Assembly (NCBI GenBank): GCA_029260735.1
Contig: JAJDCR010000069.1
Coordinates: 62,001 to 126,000 of the forward strand
From: Planctomycetota bacterium
GTDB lineage: Bacteria; Planctomycetota; Uabimicrobiia; Uabimicrobiales; Uabimicrobiaceae
Length of the DNA stretch: 64,000 nucleotides
Reading direction: 5' to 3'
Of this stretch, positions 52,322 to 60,720 are shown in pieces; position 1 is the first letter of the stretch, and each line of letters starts with the position of its first letter. Both the position numbers and the translations under genes were made by a program. Below the pieces are notes generated by a model. That model was not told where the DNA came from, did no database searches, and worked only from the letters and a program-made list of their open reading frames with translations.

Positions 52322-53932
52322 ATGGAAAAAATCTTACAAGAGTTAATCGAAAAAAAACTTCTTTCGGCAGAGAACCTAGATGGTTGCAGACCTAGAGAAG
52401 ATGAAAGTATGCTGGAAGCTCTTTTGCGTTTAAAATTTTTGGACGAAGAGCAATATTTGATTTACCTGTCTGAAAAAACAAATCTACCTTACCGAGATTG
52501 GCAAAATGAGAAAATCCATTGGTCTTCTCCCATTGATAGGGAGCTCATTGTGAAGTATCAGTTTTTGCCTTTAGAAGAAACGGAAGAAAAAATTACCATT
52601 GGAATTAGCCGAGTGGAAGATCTTTTGATCTGGGATGATTTACGTTTTGTTTTAGGCAAAGAGATTGAGTTGATTTTAATTTCTCCTCTTGCCTTAAAGT
52701 TAGTCCTACGTTCTTTAGAATTTTTGTCTTCACTTCCAGAAGAAAAATCTCAAAAAGAAGAACCCTTAGATTTTTTGGATAGTTTCACGGAGGAAGAAGA
52801 TTCTTGGGAAGAAGAGGATGTTTCTCCTGTGATTCGACTAGCAGAGAAAATCTTGCAAAAGGGCGAGGAACTCAATGCCTCTGATTTCTTTTTACGTCCT
52901 GGAGAAAAAGAAATACAATTTTACGCACGCCTCTGGGGAAAGTGGGTAAAACAAGACTCTCCGGTGATTCCTTACTTGCTACACAAACCCTTGTCCACAC
53001 GCCTAAAGATACTCGCTCAAATGGATATTGCAGAGCGAAGACTACCCCAAGTAGGCTCTCTAAGGCGAGGTGATCCTTCCTTTTCGGTTATTATGCGAAC
53101 TTTACCGACCCTAAACGGGGAAGAAATTTACCTGCACTACCCCATTGCTTCTCGAAAAAACTTCTCTCAAGAGAGTACCTTGATGCCTCCGCTTATTCAG
53201 AGTCAACTCAAAGCCTTTGCCAAAGAACCGGGGGGAATGCTCATTATGACAGGAAACCAAGGAGAGCAGAAGAAAAGAATCTTGTATGGGTGGGCTCAGG
53301 AAGCTTTCTCTCCAGAACAAAGAGTTGTTGCTATTGACGAGTACTTTCCTCAAGACTATCCCTTTGCTAGCTTGCTTCATGTCAATACTGCTATTGGGCT
53401 TTCTTACGAAAGACTTTTGCGTAATGTTTTACCGACCAATCCTGATCTTATTATTTTGGGAGATATTCGCTCTATTGAAGCAGCAGAGATAGCGCTAAGA
53501 GCTTCCCGAGAAGGGATAAAGGTTATTGCTAGCTTGTTTTCAGGCGATATTACTCGAACTTTTTTCCGTTTTTTGGATATGGGAATAGAGCCTTATGTTG
53601 TAATGGCTGCCCTGAAAGGAGTTTGTCGAACTTTTTCTTTGCGGATACTTTGCTCTGAATGTAAGGAGGCGACGGGAGATTTGGACTATCCATTTCGAGA
53701 GAAAGGCTGTTCTCATTGCTATCACACAGGATACCAAGGAGAAAAAAGCATTTACCAAACCTTCTTTTGCGATTCTTCTTTCTACGCTTTATTCCGTTCT
53801 TACCCTGAGAGCAAGAAAATAGAAAAATATGTAAAGGAGAAAGCCACTCTTTCTTTAGGAGAGCAGGCTCGGAAGATGGCTCAAGAAGGTCTGGTTAGTT
53901 ACTCAGAAACCCTTCCCTTGGAAGAGTTTTAG
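52322..53932 (+). CDS. GspE/PilB-like ATPase homologue with degenerate nucleotide-binding motifs
   Basis: A 536-residue homologue of type II secretion/type IV pilus assembly ATPases. Conserved: the N-terminal GspE-type domain (REDESMLEALLRLKFLDEEQ, LPLEETEEKITIGIS), ASDFFLRPG (for ASDIHIEP), DIAERRLPQVGSL, GLSYERLLRNVLPTNPDLII, LGDIRSIEAAEIALRAS, and the zinc tetracysteine CSEC...CSHC (444-447, 463-466). Altered: Walker A is GNQGEQKKR (311-319) where GPTGSGKTT is expected, the Asp box is AIDEYFP, and the His box is LFSGD for LHTN. So it may bind ATP poorly or not at all and act as a structural or regulatory paralogue. Ribosome site GGGGAA. The pseudopilin genes are about 10 kb away. Confidence 0.85.
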   Translation: MEKILQELIEKKLLSAENLDGCRPREDESMLEALLRLKFLDEEQYLIYLSEKTNLPYRDWQNEKIHWSSPIDRELIVKYQFLPLEETEEKITIGISRVEDLLIWDDLRFVLGKEIELILISPLALKLVLRSLEFLSSLPEEKSQKEEPLDFLDSFTEEEDSWEEEDVSPVIRLAEKILQKGEELNASDFFLRPGEKEIQFYARLWGKWVKQDSPVIPYLLHKPLSTRLKILAQMDIAERRLPQVGSLRRGDPSFSVIMRTLPTLNGEEIYLHYPIASRKNFSQESTLMPPLIQSQLKAFAKEPGGMLIMTGNQGEQKKRILYGWAQEAFSPEQRVVAIDEYFPQDYPFASLLHVNTAIGLSYERLLRNVLPTNPDLIILGDIRSIEAAEIALRASREGIKVIASLFSGDITRTFFRFLDMGIEPYVVMAALKGVCRTFSLRILCSECKEATGDLDYPFREKGCSHCYHTGYQGEKSIYQTFFCDSSFYALFRSYPESKKIEKYVKEKATLSLGEQARKMAQEGLVSYSETLPLEEF

Positions 53933-53935
53933 AAT

Positions 53936-54907
53936 TTACTTAAGTTTTTTTACTACGGTTTCAAGTACCTTAGGGTTTTTCCAATAGCTATGGCGTTTTA
54001 CTAGTTTGGTAACGTTGATGTTCTCTACGTTTTCCACAACAACAGGACTTCCTAAGTCTGCTCCCACTAAACCCATGGCGTTTTTCTTAGCGCGGTCTAT
54101 TTGTGCAAGGAGTTCTGTATCAAATTGACTAAATTGATTAAGAGGAGCAGAGCTCACTTCTCGGCGAGAGTCTAAGTTTTGCATATACTCGATTTTTTCG
54201 GCAGGAGCAAGTTGATTCCACTCTTGGTAGCCATTTAGCTGAGAAAGGTCGTCTCGCCCCATTGCCCAGTAATATAAAGCATAGAGATACTTTAAAACAA
54301 AATCATTGGAAGCATAGAAAACTGTATTTTCTTGAGGCAGTAGATTTGTTTTGTTGAACTCGTTAAAGTAAACGTCTTGGTGAACACCAGGAGCAAAATT
54401 AAAACAATGTCCCCAGTTAACATAGCGAGATTCATTGCTTTTGAGAGCCCCTAAAGTGACTCTGTTTCCTAGGCTACTGCTCATTATGTGAATTTTTCCC
54501 CCATTTTTGCCATACCAGGAATTAACCTGAGAAATCACATGAGTTAGATAGCGAGAAGCAGTATTGGCATATTTCATTCCTTTGCCAAAATCTAGGAGTA
54601 GATCACAAGGCCAACTAAACCCTACAAAGTTTAAGTTCCCCAATTGTGGTTGGAGAATTTTTTGAACTTCTTGGTAAGTAGATTGGGCGCTTTCAAAAGT
54701 ATGATGGAAGCCATGAACCATTATGATTGTATCTGCTTGAGGATCAAAAGACTTTTGTAAAGTGCCTAGATTCATTTCTGTAGGAGAATCTAGAAATGTA
54801 TTTTGCGCCTTATCACAGCGCAGCATAATTAAAGAACCAGACTCTTGCGCAGATAAGAAACAAGAGCTAAGAAAAAGAGCCAGAACAAGAAATAGTGTTG
54901 TTCTCAT
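53936..54907 (-). CDS. Exported alpha/beta hydrolase (DUF900-like)
   Basis: A 323-residue protein with signal peptide (LFLVLALFLSSCFLSAQ; LSSC could be a lipobox). It has IIMVHGFHHTFESAQSTYQE, NFVGFSWPCDLLLD and the nucleophile elbow IHIMSSSLGNRV (Ser145, pattern S-x-S-x-G in place of the usual G/A-H-S-x-G). It is related to the C-terminal domain of the protein at 25230-28451. The C-terminal 60 residues carry a charged VVENVENINVTKLVKRHSYW tail. The activity (esterase or lipase) is inferred. The ribosome site AGGGAGG is strong. It is convergent with the GspE-like gene, 3 nt apart. Confidence 0.82.
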   Translation of the reverse strand: MRTTLFLVLALFLSSCFLSAQESGSLIMLRCDKAQNTFLDSPTEMNLGTLQKSFDPQADTIIMVHGFHHTFESAQSTYQEVQKILQPQLGNLNFVGFSWPCDLLLDFGKGMKYANTASRYLTHVISQVNSWYGKNGGKIHIMSSSLGNRVTLGALKSNESRYVNWGHCFNFAPGVHQDVYFNEFNKTNLLPQENTVFYASNDFVLKYLYALYYWAMGRDDLSQLNGYQEWNQLAPAEKIEYMQNLDSRREVSSAPLNQFSQFDTELLAQIDRAKKNAMGLVGADLGSPVVVENVENINVTKLVKRHSYWKNPKVLETVVKKLK

Positions 54908-54991
54908 TGTGTAACCTCCCTAAGGGAATTATCCCTTTTATCCAATTTTAATAACAAGAACTGTTAGTGTTCTTTTTTTGTATTACCCGTA

Positions 54992-55102
54992 AGGGCATGT
55001 TCTCATTCAGCACATCGTACGAATTAACAATACTGAGTTCAAGGTAGTCCCTTACTATCGCTAAAAAAAATACAAAAAATAGGCTGAATGAGGACAGGCC
55101 CT
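54992..55102. repeat. Hairpin element D (MITE-like inverted repeat)
   Basis: A 111-bp element with 20-bp terminal inverted repeats (agggcatgttctcattcagc, and its near complement at 55083-55102). Its arms are related to those of element C (9723-9827) and the outer arms of element B. The interior is unrelated. It lies between divergent genes (54908-55243), upstream of the VWA-Cache operon; the promoter of that operon would be inside or just after it. Confidence 0.75.
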
Positions 55103-55243
55103 AATTATAGCAAAAAAAAATAAAAAGGGAAGGATACAGGAGGTTTTCTTGTTTTTTCTATGTTGATTCTTGGTGCTACTTCGTTGACGAATGGCCTCGT
55201 TTGTTGTATCATGACGGGAAAAGTAACATTCTGGGAAAAAAAT

Positions 55244-57055
55244 ATGAGTACAAAAATCTTGCTACCTTTCCTTTTGATTGCCAATATTGTTTTGAGCTGT
55301 TTTATTGTGCAATCATTGACTCTGCTCGAAAAAGAGCCGATTCTTCCTCCAGAGATGGAGAAAGAGTTAGAAAATCACTTACGAAAAATTACTGCTTTAC
55401 AGGCTAAAAAGCTCTCTTCTATTATGGCTCGTACTAAATCTGTTGTCGAAGCTTCGGCAACTTTCTCTAAACTTTCTTGGCAAAATCCTCATATTCCGCT
55501 TCCGGAATCTTACTACCACAACGATGAGGTTAGCAAGAAAACTCCTCAAAAAACCCAAGAAAACAAAACCTACAACTGTTTGATTTCTAAGGAAAATTCG
55601 TGTTTTAAAATTGCTCCCTCCGCTTTTTTAGAAAACTATCGTAAAGACTATTTGCGGGTTCGCAAAGAAGTAGAAAAGCCTTTTGATCATCTTGATTTAG
55701 ATATGAAGGAAGCTATTTTAGATACTGCAAAAATGGATATCATTTGGAAAGAACTCTACGAGCAATACCCTGAGCATAAATGGTTGTACATGGGCTATGA
55801 AAAAGGCTTTCATCGTTCTTTTCCTTGGCATCGCTACCAAGCTCGGACTTACGATCCTCGGGTTCGTTCTTGGTATGTCGGGGCGGTGAGCGGAGGTAAA
55901 GACGTTGTCTTGGTCATTGATACCAGCGGCTCGATGAAGGGAGTGCCCCTGAGGAACACAAAAACTGCCATGGAAGATGTTCTCAAAACTCTAGGTCCTC
56001 AAGATCGTCTAACCATAATTCATTTTTCTTCGACTGTGAAGGTTTTTCAGCCTAATTTAGAAATTGCGACGGAAGCTTTTGTTAAAAAATGCGTCCGCTA
56101 TATCGATAGCTTGGAAGCTAAGGGAGGAACTAATATCAATGATTCCATTTCTCAAGCTCTTGATATATTAAAAAATCAGGGAAATAGTAGCCGAACTCCT
56201 GTTGTTATATTTATGACAGACGGAGAGGCCACCGCAGGAGAAAAGAATCGAGAAGCTATTCAGAAGAATATTTTGGCAAAGAATGATTTTGGGGTTCGTA
56301 TTTTTGTTTTTGGATTGGGCACCCAGTTGGATTTCCAACTTTTAGAAAACATCGCTCGACAGAACAAAGGTGCCGATGTTTACGTCCAAGATTCACAAGA
56401 TTTAATCGATGCGATGAAACGATACTATCAATTCTTTAAAATTGGAAAATCAGTGGTTTGGTCTTGGCCTTACGTCGATGCTAATGGATTAGGCATGGTA
56501 ATGGCGGCATCTAAAGCAGTTACTGTGGAAGGGAAGTTTATTGGAGTGGTTTCGGCAGATGTTTCCTTAGTAGAGCTTATTGGAAAATTGAAAACTTTCA
56601 AAACTTCTCCTAACAGCTACAATTTCATTTTTGACTCAGGCGGAGTGACAGCACTTCATCCCAGCTTTTTGAACCAAGCGCCTGGTGATTGGCAAGAAGA
56701 TAGCATGAGAGTATCTATCGAAGACTTAGAAACAAACGCTTCTGAGTTTATTGCTCTGAAAGATAAAGTTATTCGTGGTTTACCCGCTATTGGGATTGTT
56801 CCTTATGGGGAAGAAAAGAAGATAGTTGTGATGCAACCTATTGCTCAGTCGTCCCTCTTTTTTGCCTCTGTTGTTCCGGTCAAGGATCTCACCGGGCAAC
56901 CGAAAAAAGGTTCAGAGCAACTAAGTTTGCTTTGGCCGGTTATGATTGCTTCGGGAATGGGTTTTCTCATTACGGCTTTAGGAGCTTGGCGATTAAACCT
57001 CTTTTTATCATCAGCAACTAAAGAGTCCAAAAAAACAGGAGGAATTAGTCTATGA
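55244..57055 (+). CDS. VWA-Cache membrane protein, alpha2delta-like architecture
   Basis: A 603-residue protein: N-terminal membrane helix (ILLPFLLIANIVLSCFIV), a Cache-type sensor region, and a von Willebrand A domain placed inside it. The link YDPRVRSWYVGAVSGGKDVV leads directly to the MIDAS DTSGS (226-230), with GGTNI and MTDGEAT as the other MIDAS elements; after the VWA domain the Cache fold resumes (SVVWSWPYVDANGLGMVM, VVSADVSLVELIGKL). A second membrane helix lies near the C-terminus (LLWPVMIASGMGFLITALGA). The YD.R.R.WY..A-VWA-Cache order is that of calcium-channel alpha2delta subunits. The start is uncertain: ATG 55244 fits a membrane-anchor start; in-frame ATGs at 55160 and 55211 are possible. 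Its stop overlaps the next ATG (ATGA). Confidence 0.85.
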   Translation: MSTKILLPFLLIANIVLSCFIVQSLTLLEKEPILPPEMEKELENHLRKITALQAKKLSSIMARTKSVVEASATFSKLSWQNPHIPLPESYYHNDEVSKKTPQKTQENKTYNCLISKENSCFKIAPSAFLENYRKDYLRVRKEVEKPFDHLDLDMKEAILDTAKMDIIWKELYEQYPEHKWLYMGYEKGFHRSFPWHRYQARTYDPRVRSWYVGAVSGGKDVVLVIDTSGSMKGVPLRNTKTAMEDVLKTLGPQDRLTIIHFSSTVKVFQPNLEIATEAFVKKCVRYIDSLEAKGGTNINDSISQALDILKNQGNSSRTPVVIFMTDGEATAGEKNREAIQKNILAKNDFGVRIFVFGLGTQLDFQLLENIARQNKGADVYVQDSQDLIDAMKRYYQFFKIGKSVVWSWPYVDANGLGMVMAASKAVTVEGKFIGVVSADVSLVELIGKLKTFKTSPNSYNFIFDSGGVTALHPSFLNQAPGDWQEDSMRVSIEDLETNASEFIALKDKVIRGLPAIGIVPYGEEKKIVVMQPIAQSSLFFASVVPVKDLTGQPKKGSEQLSLLWPVMIASGMGFLITALGAWRLNLFLSSATKESKKTGGISL

Positions 57056-58296
57056 AATTTTTCGGAAAAAGGCTGATTCTTTTGCTCATCTTAGCTTCCT
57101 TAGCAATTACCACGGTTTCTCTTTTTTGTTTATGGTCTTGGCAAAAGAAAAACCTTCTTCTTTTGGAAAAAGACTATCAGGAGCAAATGGAAAAAAATCT
57201 GCACGAGCAAGCTCTAGAACACGCTTCTTCCATTGATATTTTTTTACATAAAATAGAGTCTGTCGTCAAAACAACCGGGGCTTTTGCCAAGAAACAGGCT
57301 TTGTCTCCGTCCTCATCCTCTCGAAAGAATTTTTTTCACGATCCGGAGTTTCGCCCCGCTCCTGATAATTTAGAGTATAGTTCAAAACATAGGCAGCATG
57401 TGGCTTTTTACCATTCGGCTTTTAAAGTGGCTCCTGAAGGGTATCACGATACTAAAGAGTACTTAGAAGCTCCTGATGCTCTCTCTTATGGTGACTGGTC
57501 AGAGGAAGTAGAAAAAACTATTCAGTGGAGTAAAGACTTAGATCTGATTTTTGCCCCTATGTATGCAACAATGCCGGAAACACTTTGGGTTTATATGGGG
57601 TTTGAAAGTGGAGTTCATCGAACTTATCCTTACCACGGACCTCTCGAAAAAGAATACGATCCACGCAAGCGTCCTTGGCACTTAGTAGCCCAAGACTCTC
57701 CTGCGCAAGAAGTTGTTTTTACCACCCCTTTTATTGATGCGACAACGGGTAAAGTAATTATTTCTGCTGTCTATAAAATTGAAAACGAAGGAAGACGAAT
57801 AGGAGTGGTCGGTGTTGATATTTTACTCGAAAAAATCCAAGATGAAGTTTTAGCCATTGATGCAGGAGATGCGGGGCGAGCCTTTTTAATCAACGAAGAA
57901 AATTTTGTTATTGCACATCCTGAACACACTCTTCCTAACGCTATTTGGCAAGAAACAGACCTTCAGGTTTCTATCCAAAAATACGAGACCGAGGACAACA
58001 GTTTTAGGGAGCTTCTAAAAAAGAGTGTAAACCATAAAGGGGTTCAAGGGAAAGTATATTATTCAAACAAAGAAAAGCTAGTTTCCTTTGTTCCTTTGGC
58101 CTATGGGGGAATTACTCTAGGGCTTGTCACAAACTATCCTCATGTCAAATTGCAAGCAAGGGTTCCTTTTTTGAGGCTTCGCAATATTATTTTGGTAGGA
58201 ATTCTCGCTGCTATTATGGCGGTGGTTGTTTTTCTGGTTTTTCCTTGGCACCAAGAAAATCAGCAAAACTTAGATAAAAAAAGGTTAGTTCTATGA
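57052..58296 (+). CDS. Cache-domain membrane sensor
   Basis: A 414-residue protein: membrane helix at about 7-30 (LILLLILASLAITTVSLFCLW), an extracytoplasmic double-Cache region with EYDPRKRPWHLVAQ (the WY-type ligand motif), FTTPFIDATTGKVIISAVYK, IGVVGVDILLEKI, and a second helix near the end (IILVGILAAIMAVVVFLVF) with a short cytoplasmic tail. No output domain follows, unlike chemoreceptors. Its sequence parallels the Cache part of the preceding gene, with the VWA domain absent. ATGA overlaps join it to the genes before and after, so it is translated in coupled fashion with the VWA-Cache protein and the kinase. I infer that it is a sensor subunit signalling through the kinase. Confidence 0.87.
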   Translation: MKFFGKRLILLLILASLAITTVSLFCLWSWQKKNLLLLEKDYQEQMEKNLHEQALEHASSIDIFLHKIESVVKTTGAFAKKQALSPSSSSRKNFFHDPEFRPAPDNLEYSSKHRQHVAFYHSAFKVAPEGYHDTKEYLEAPDALSYGDWSEEVEKTIQWSKDLDLIFAPMYATMPETLWVYMGFESGVHRTYPYHGPLEKEYDPRKRPWHLVAQDSPAQEVVFTTPFIDATTGKVIISAVYKIENEGRRIGVVGVDILLEKIQDEVLAIDAGDAGRAFLINEENFVIAHPEHTLPNAIWQETDLQVSIQKYETEDNSFRELLKKSVNHKGVQGKVYYSNKEKLVSFVPLAYGGITLGLVTNYPHVKLQARVPFLRLRNIILVGILAAIMAVVVFLVFPWHQENQQNLDKKRLVL

Positions 58297-60377
58297 GCGA
58301 ACTAAATTTACCCGAACTTCCTGAAGATTACGAATATGTAGAGCAAATTGGTTCGGGAAGTCAGGGCATAGTTTGGAAAATTCTTAACAAAAATATTGGG
58401 ACAGAAGGACGTTTTGAAGTTGTTAAGATTTTAGAACCTCTCTCCAATCAAAGTGAAGAACTTGCCGAAAAAAGATTTTGCCGAGAATTTCAAACAGCTT
58501 TGGATCATCCCAATATTGTGCGGATTTATTCCGCGAATCCCGTTCAGTATTTTTTTATTATGGAGCACTTGCCCCGAGGAAATTTTCACGACTTTATCTA
58601 TCATCCACAGACACCTCTTGCCAGTATGTTAGAAGGACTTAAGCAAATAGGAGAAGGTCTTTATTTTGCCCACAACCAAGGCCTTGTCCACCGAGATCTT
58701 AAGCCCGAAAACATTCTTTTTTCTCACAACATGGTGCCTAAGATAACTGATTTTGGAGTGGCTAAGTGGTGTGGGCAGCAACAGCAAAGAATTACCCAAA
58801 CCTGTTTTAGTCCAGGGACTCCTCTTTATATGTCACCAGAGCAATGGACAGATCCTGAAAAAGTAGATCACCGATCTGACATTTGGGCCTTAGGGGTAAT
58901 TCTCTATCAGATTCTTAATCGACGTCCGCCTTTTCTCTGTGATGAGGTCAACGCTTTGATGTATGCCACCTTGCACAAAAAAATACCTTCTTTGAATAAA
59001 GATATCTGGGCCGGAAAAGATGGTCACCTTGCTAGACTATGTGCTCCTTTGTGCCGTAAAGCCTTGGAGAAAAATCCTAACAATCGTTACCAAAGTGCAA
59101 GGGATTTTTCTCATGACATCGAAAGTATTTTACCCAGTAATCTCAGTAACTCTGAGCAAGTCTTTCTGGGCCCGGATAGTTTTAATGACGAAACCATCGT
59201 GGATCGTAGTCTTCGAGGAAAATCTGGACAAAACCGCTATGGACTAATCTTGGTGTTCCTGGCTCTTTTTTTCTTAGCTCTATCCTCAGCTCTATTTCTT
59301 TCCCAAAAAGAAAAGGCTTTTGACATTCCAGACCCTTATGAACCAAATAATACCTCTCAAGAAGCCTACCTAATTTCAGAAGGGAGCTACTCCGGTTTTT
59401 TAGGAAAAAAAGAAGAGGATTGGTTTAAAGTTCTTCTTTCAGGGCCCACAACTATAGATCTTCGCTTGAAAGCTTCTTTTTCTAAAGGAGATTTAGATCT
59501 TAGTCTCTACGATGAGCATATGAAGTTACTGGCAGAATCAAATACCTCGAGAGATGAAGAGTTAATCCAGCGGCAAGTCGAGAAAACAGATTTTGTCTAT
59601 GTTCTTATTTCCAGTTATAAAGGGGGTAATAACAACTATGACTTGAAAGTAAAACTTGTTGCTCAAGAACAAGGAAAACTAAAATCTAAAGAAGCCATTG
59701 ATGATCGTTATGAGCCCAACAACGAGCAAGGAGAAGCTCGCTTAATGCAAGAGCTTAGCTGGGATGGATCATTAAGGCTGGGGGATGAGGATTGGTTTAA
59801 GATTTATCTTTACCGAGATGCCAAAGTTTCTTTAGAAGTTCGAAGTTTAGATACCTTACCTCTCCATCTAGAGCTCCACGACGCTGCAAAAGGAAAGCTC
59901 AAAGTAGGCAAGGTCAAAGAAAACAAAAGCTCTGTTGAAGTTGTTGCAAAGAGAGGCACAATCCTTTACATACGAATTAACGGAGCGACAAAAAAGAAAA
60001 TAGACTACAACGTGGTAATCGAAATGAAAACCCAAACTACCCACCAAAAAAATAGCTACGAACCAAACAACGATTTTTCCTTGGCTCAGCCTCTCAAACT
60101 ACCTAAAGTAGTAAGTTATCTCGGAAAAAAAGACGAAGATTGGTTTATTCTTCATCTTTCCCCGAAAGCGAATAAAAAAGTGCAAATGAAGATGCGTTGC
60201 TCCTCCGAAGGAATTCATCTGGAAGTCTATGATTCAGAGAACAAAATTCTAGGAGAGAGTAAAAAGCAGACTCTGCAGATTAAAACTTCTTTGGAACAGG
60301 TACATGTTCGTATTTTGGGAGCTAGCCCAGAGATAGAAGGATGGTATTCTTTGCAGTACCGGGAAGTAGCGGAGTAG
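58293..60377 (+). CDS. Membrane Ser/Thr protein kinase with three PPC-type extracellular domains
   Basis: A 694-residue kinase, third gene of the operon. Kinase domain about 14-280: P-loop GSGSQGIVW, Lys45 (FEVVKIL), HRD 133-135 (LVHRDLKPENIL), DFG 153-155, SPEQ for APEQ. Membrane helix at 316-336. The outer part has three repeats starting DPYEPNNTSQEAYLI, DRYEPNNEQGEARLM and NSYEPNNDFSLAQPL, each continuing with a G-x-x-D-x-DWF core; these match bacterial pre-peptidase C-terminal (PPC) domains, which are beta sandwiches often binding Ca2+ or surface polymers. It overlaps the Cache gene by 4 nt. Likely the transmitter of the sensing complex encoded by this operon. Confidence 0.93.
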   Translation: MSELNLPELPEDYEYVEQIGSGSQGIVWKILNKNIGTEGRFEVVKILEPLSNQSEELAEKRFCREFQTALDHPNIVRIYSANPVQYFFIMEHLPRGNFHDFIYHPQTPLASMLEGLKQIGEGLYFAHNQGLVHRDLKPENILFSHNMVPKITDFGVAKWCGQQQQRITQTCFSPGTPLYMSPEQWTDPEKVDHRSDIWALGVILYQILNRRPPFLCDEVNALMYATLHKKIPSLNKDIWAGKDGHLARLCAPLCRKALEKNPNNRYQSARDFSHDIESILPSNLSNSEQVFLGPDSFNDETIVDRSLRGKSGQNRYGLILVFLALFFLALSSALFLSQKEKAFDIPDPYEPNNTSQEAYLISEGSYSGFLGKKEEDWFKVLLSGPTTIDLRLKASFSKGDLDLSLYDEHMKLLAESNTSRDEELIQRQVEKTDFVYVLISSYKGGNNNYDLKVKLVAQEQGKLKSKEAIDDRYEPNNEQGEARLMQELSWDGSLRLGDEDWFKIYLYRDAKVSLEVRSLDTLPLHLELHDAAKGKLKVGKVKENKSSVEVVAKRGTILYIRINGATKKKIDYNVVIEMKTQTTHQKNSYEPNNDFSLAQPLKLPKVVSYLGKKDEDWFILHLSPKANKKVQMKMRCSSEGIHLEVYDSENKILGESKKQTLQIKTSLEQVHVRILGASPEIEGWYSLQYREVAE

Positions 60378-60720
60378 GAATTTGATGTGTTTTTTGTGGA
60401 GCAGTGGGGGCGTAGCCAGGGGGTTTTAATTTATCTAAAACGACCCTAAATACCGTGCGAGGATGGAGGGCGAGGCTCCTGCCGAGTGGAGGGCAAGGCT
60501 CCTGCCGCGCCGGGGTTGTGCCAAGATTACAATATCAGGAACCAAGCACAACCCCTGCTCGGCAGGAGCCTCGCCCTCCAGGGAACATGGTGCTGAGAAA
60601 GGTTCTCGATGATCTTTTTCTTTAACGGTTTCAGATAAGCCTCGCCCTCCAGGGAACATTGTGCTACGCGACCATAAAAAGAAATTTCTTATTTCAACAG
60701 CAGTGCTGCCGAAAATCAAA
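60378..60720. repeat. Repeat cluster with full and partial copies of the 49-bp dispersed element
   Basis: The spacer holds two fused partial copies in direct orientation (60465-60522), one full 49-bp copy in reverse (60545-60593, identical to 5307-5355) and another partial reverse copy (60639-60665). The direct and reverse copies can pair into a long GC-rich hairpin centred near 60533, which may terminate both convergent transcripts (kinase operon and C25 peptidase). Confidence 0.85.

Noticed and set aside
41573..54907. Type II secretion operon
   Set aside because: Pseudopilins and a GspE-like gene are present, but no GspD, GspF or prepilin peptidase, and the GspE-like protein is degenerate; the genes are scattered among unrelated ones.
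55160..55243. Longer N-terminus for the VWA-Cache protein
   Set aside because: The AGGAGG at about 55138 is too far from ATG 55160, and the extra residues precede a normal membrane anchor; kept as an alternative only.
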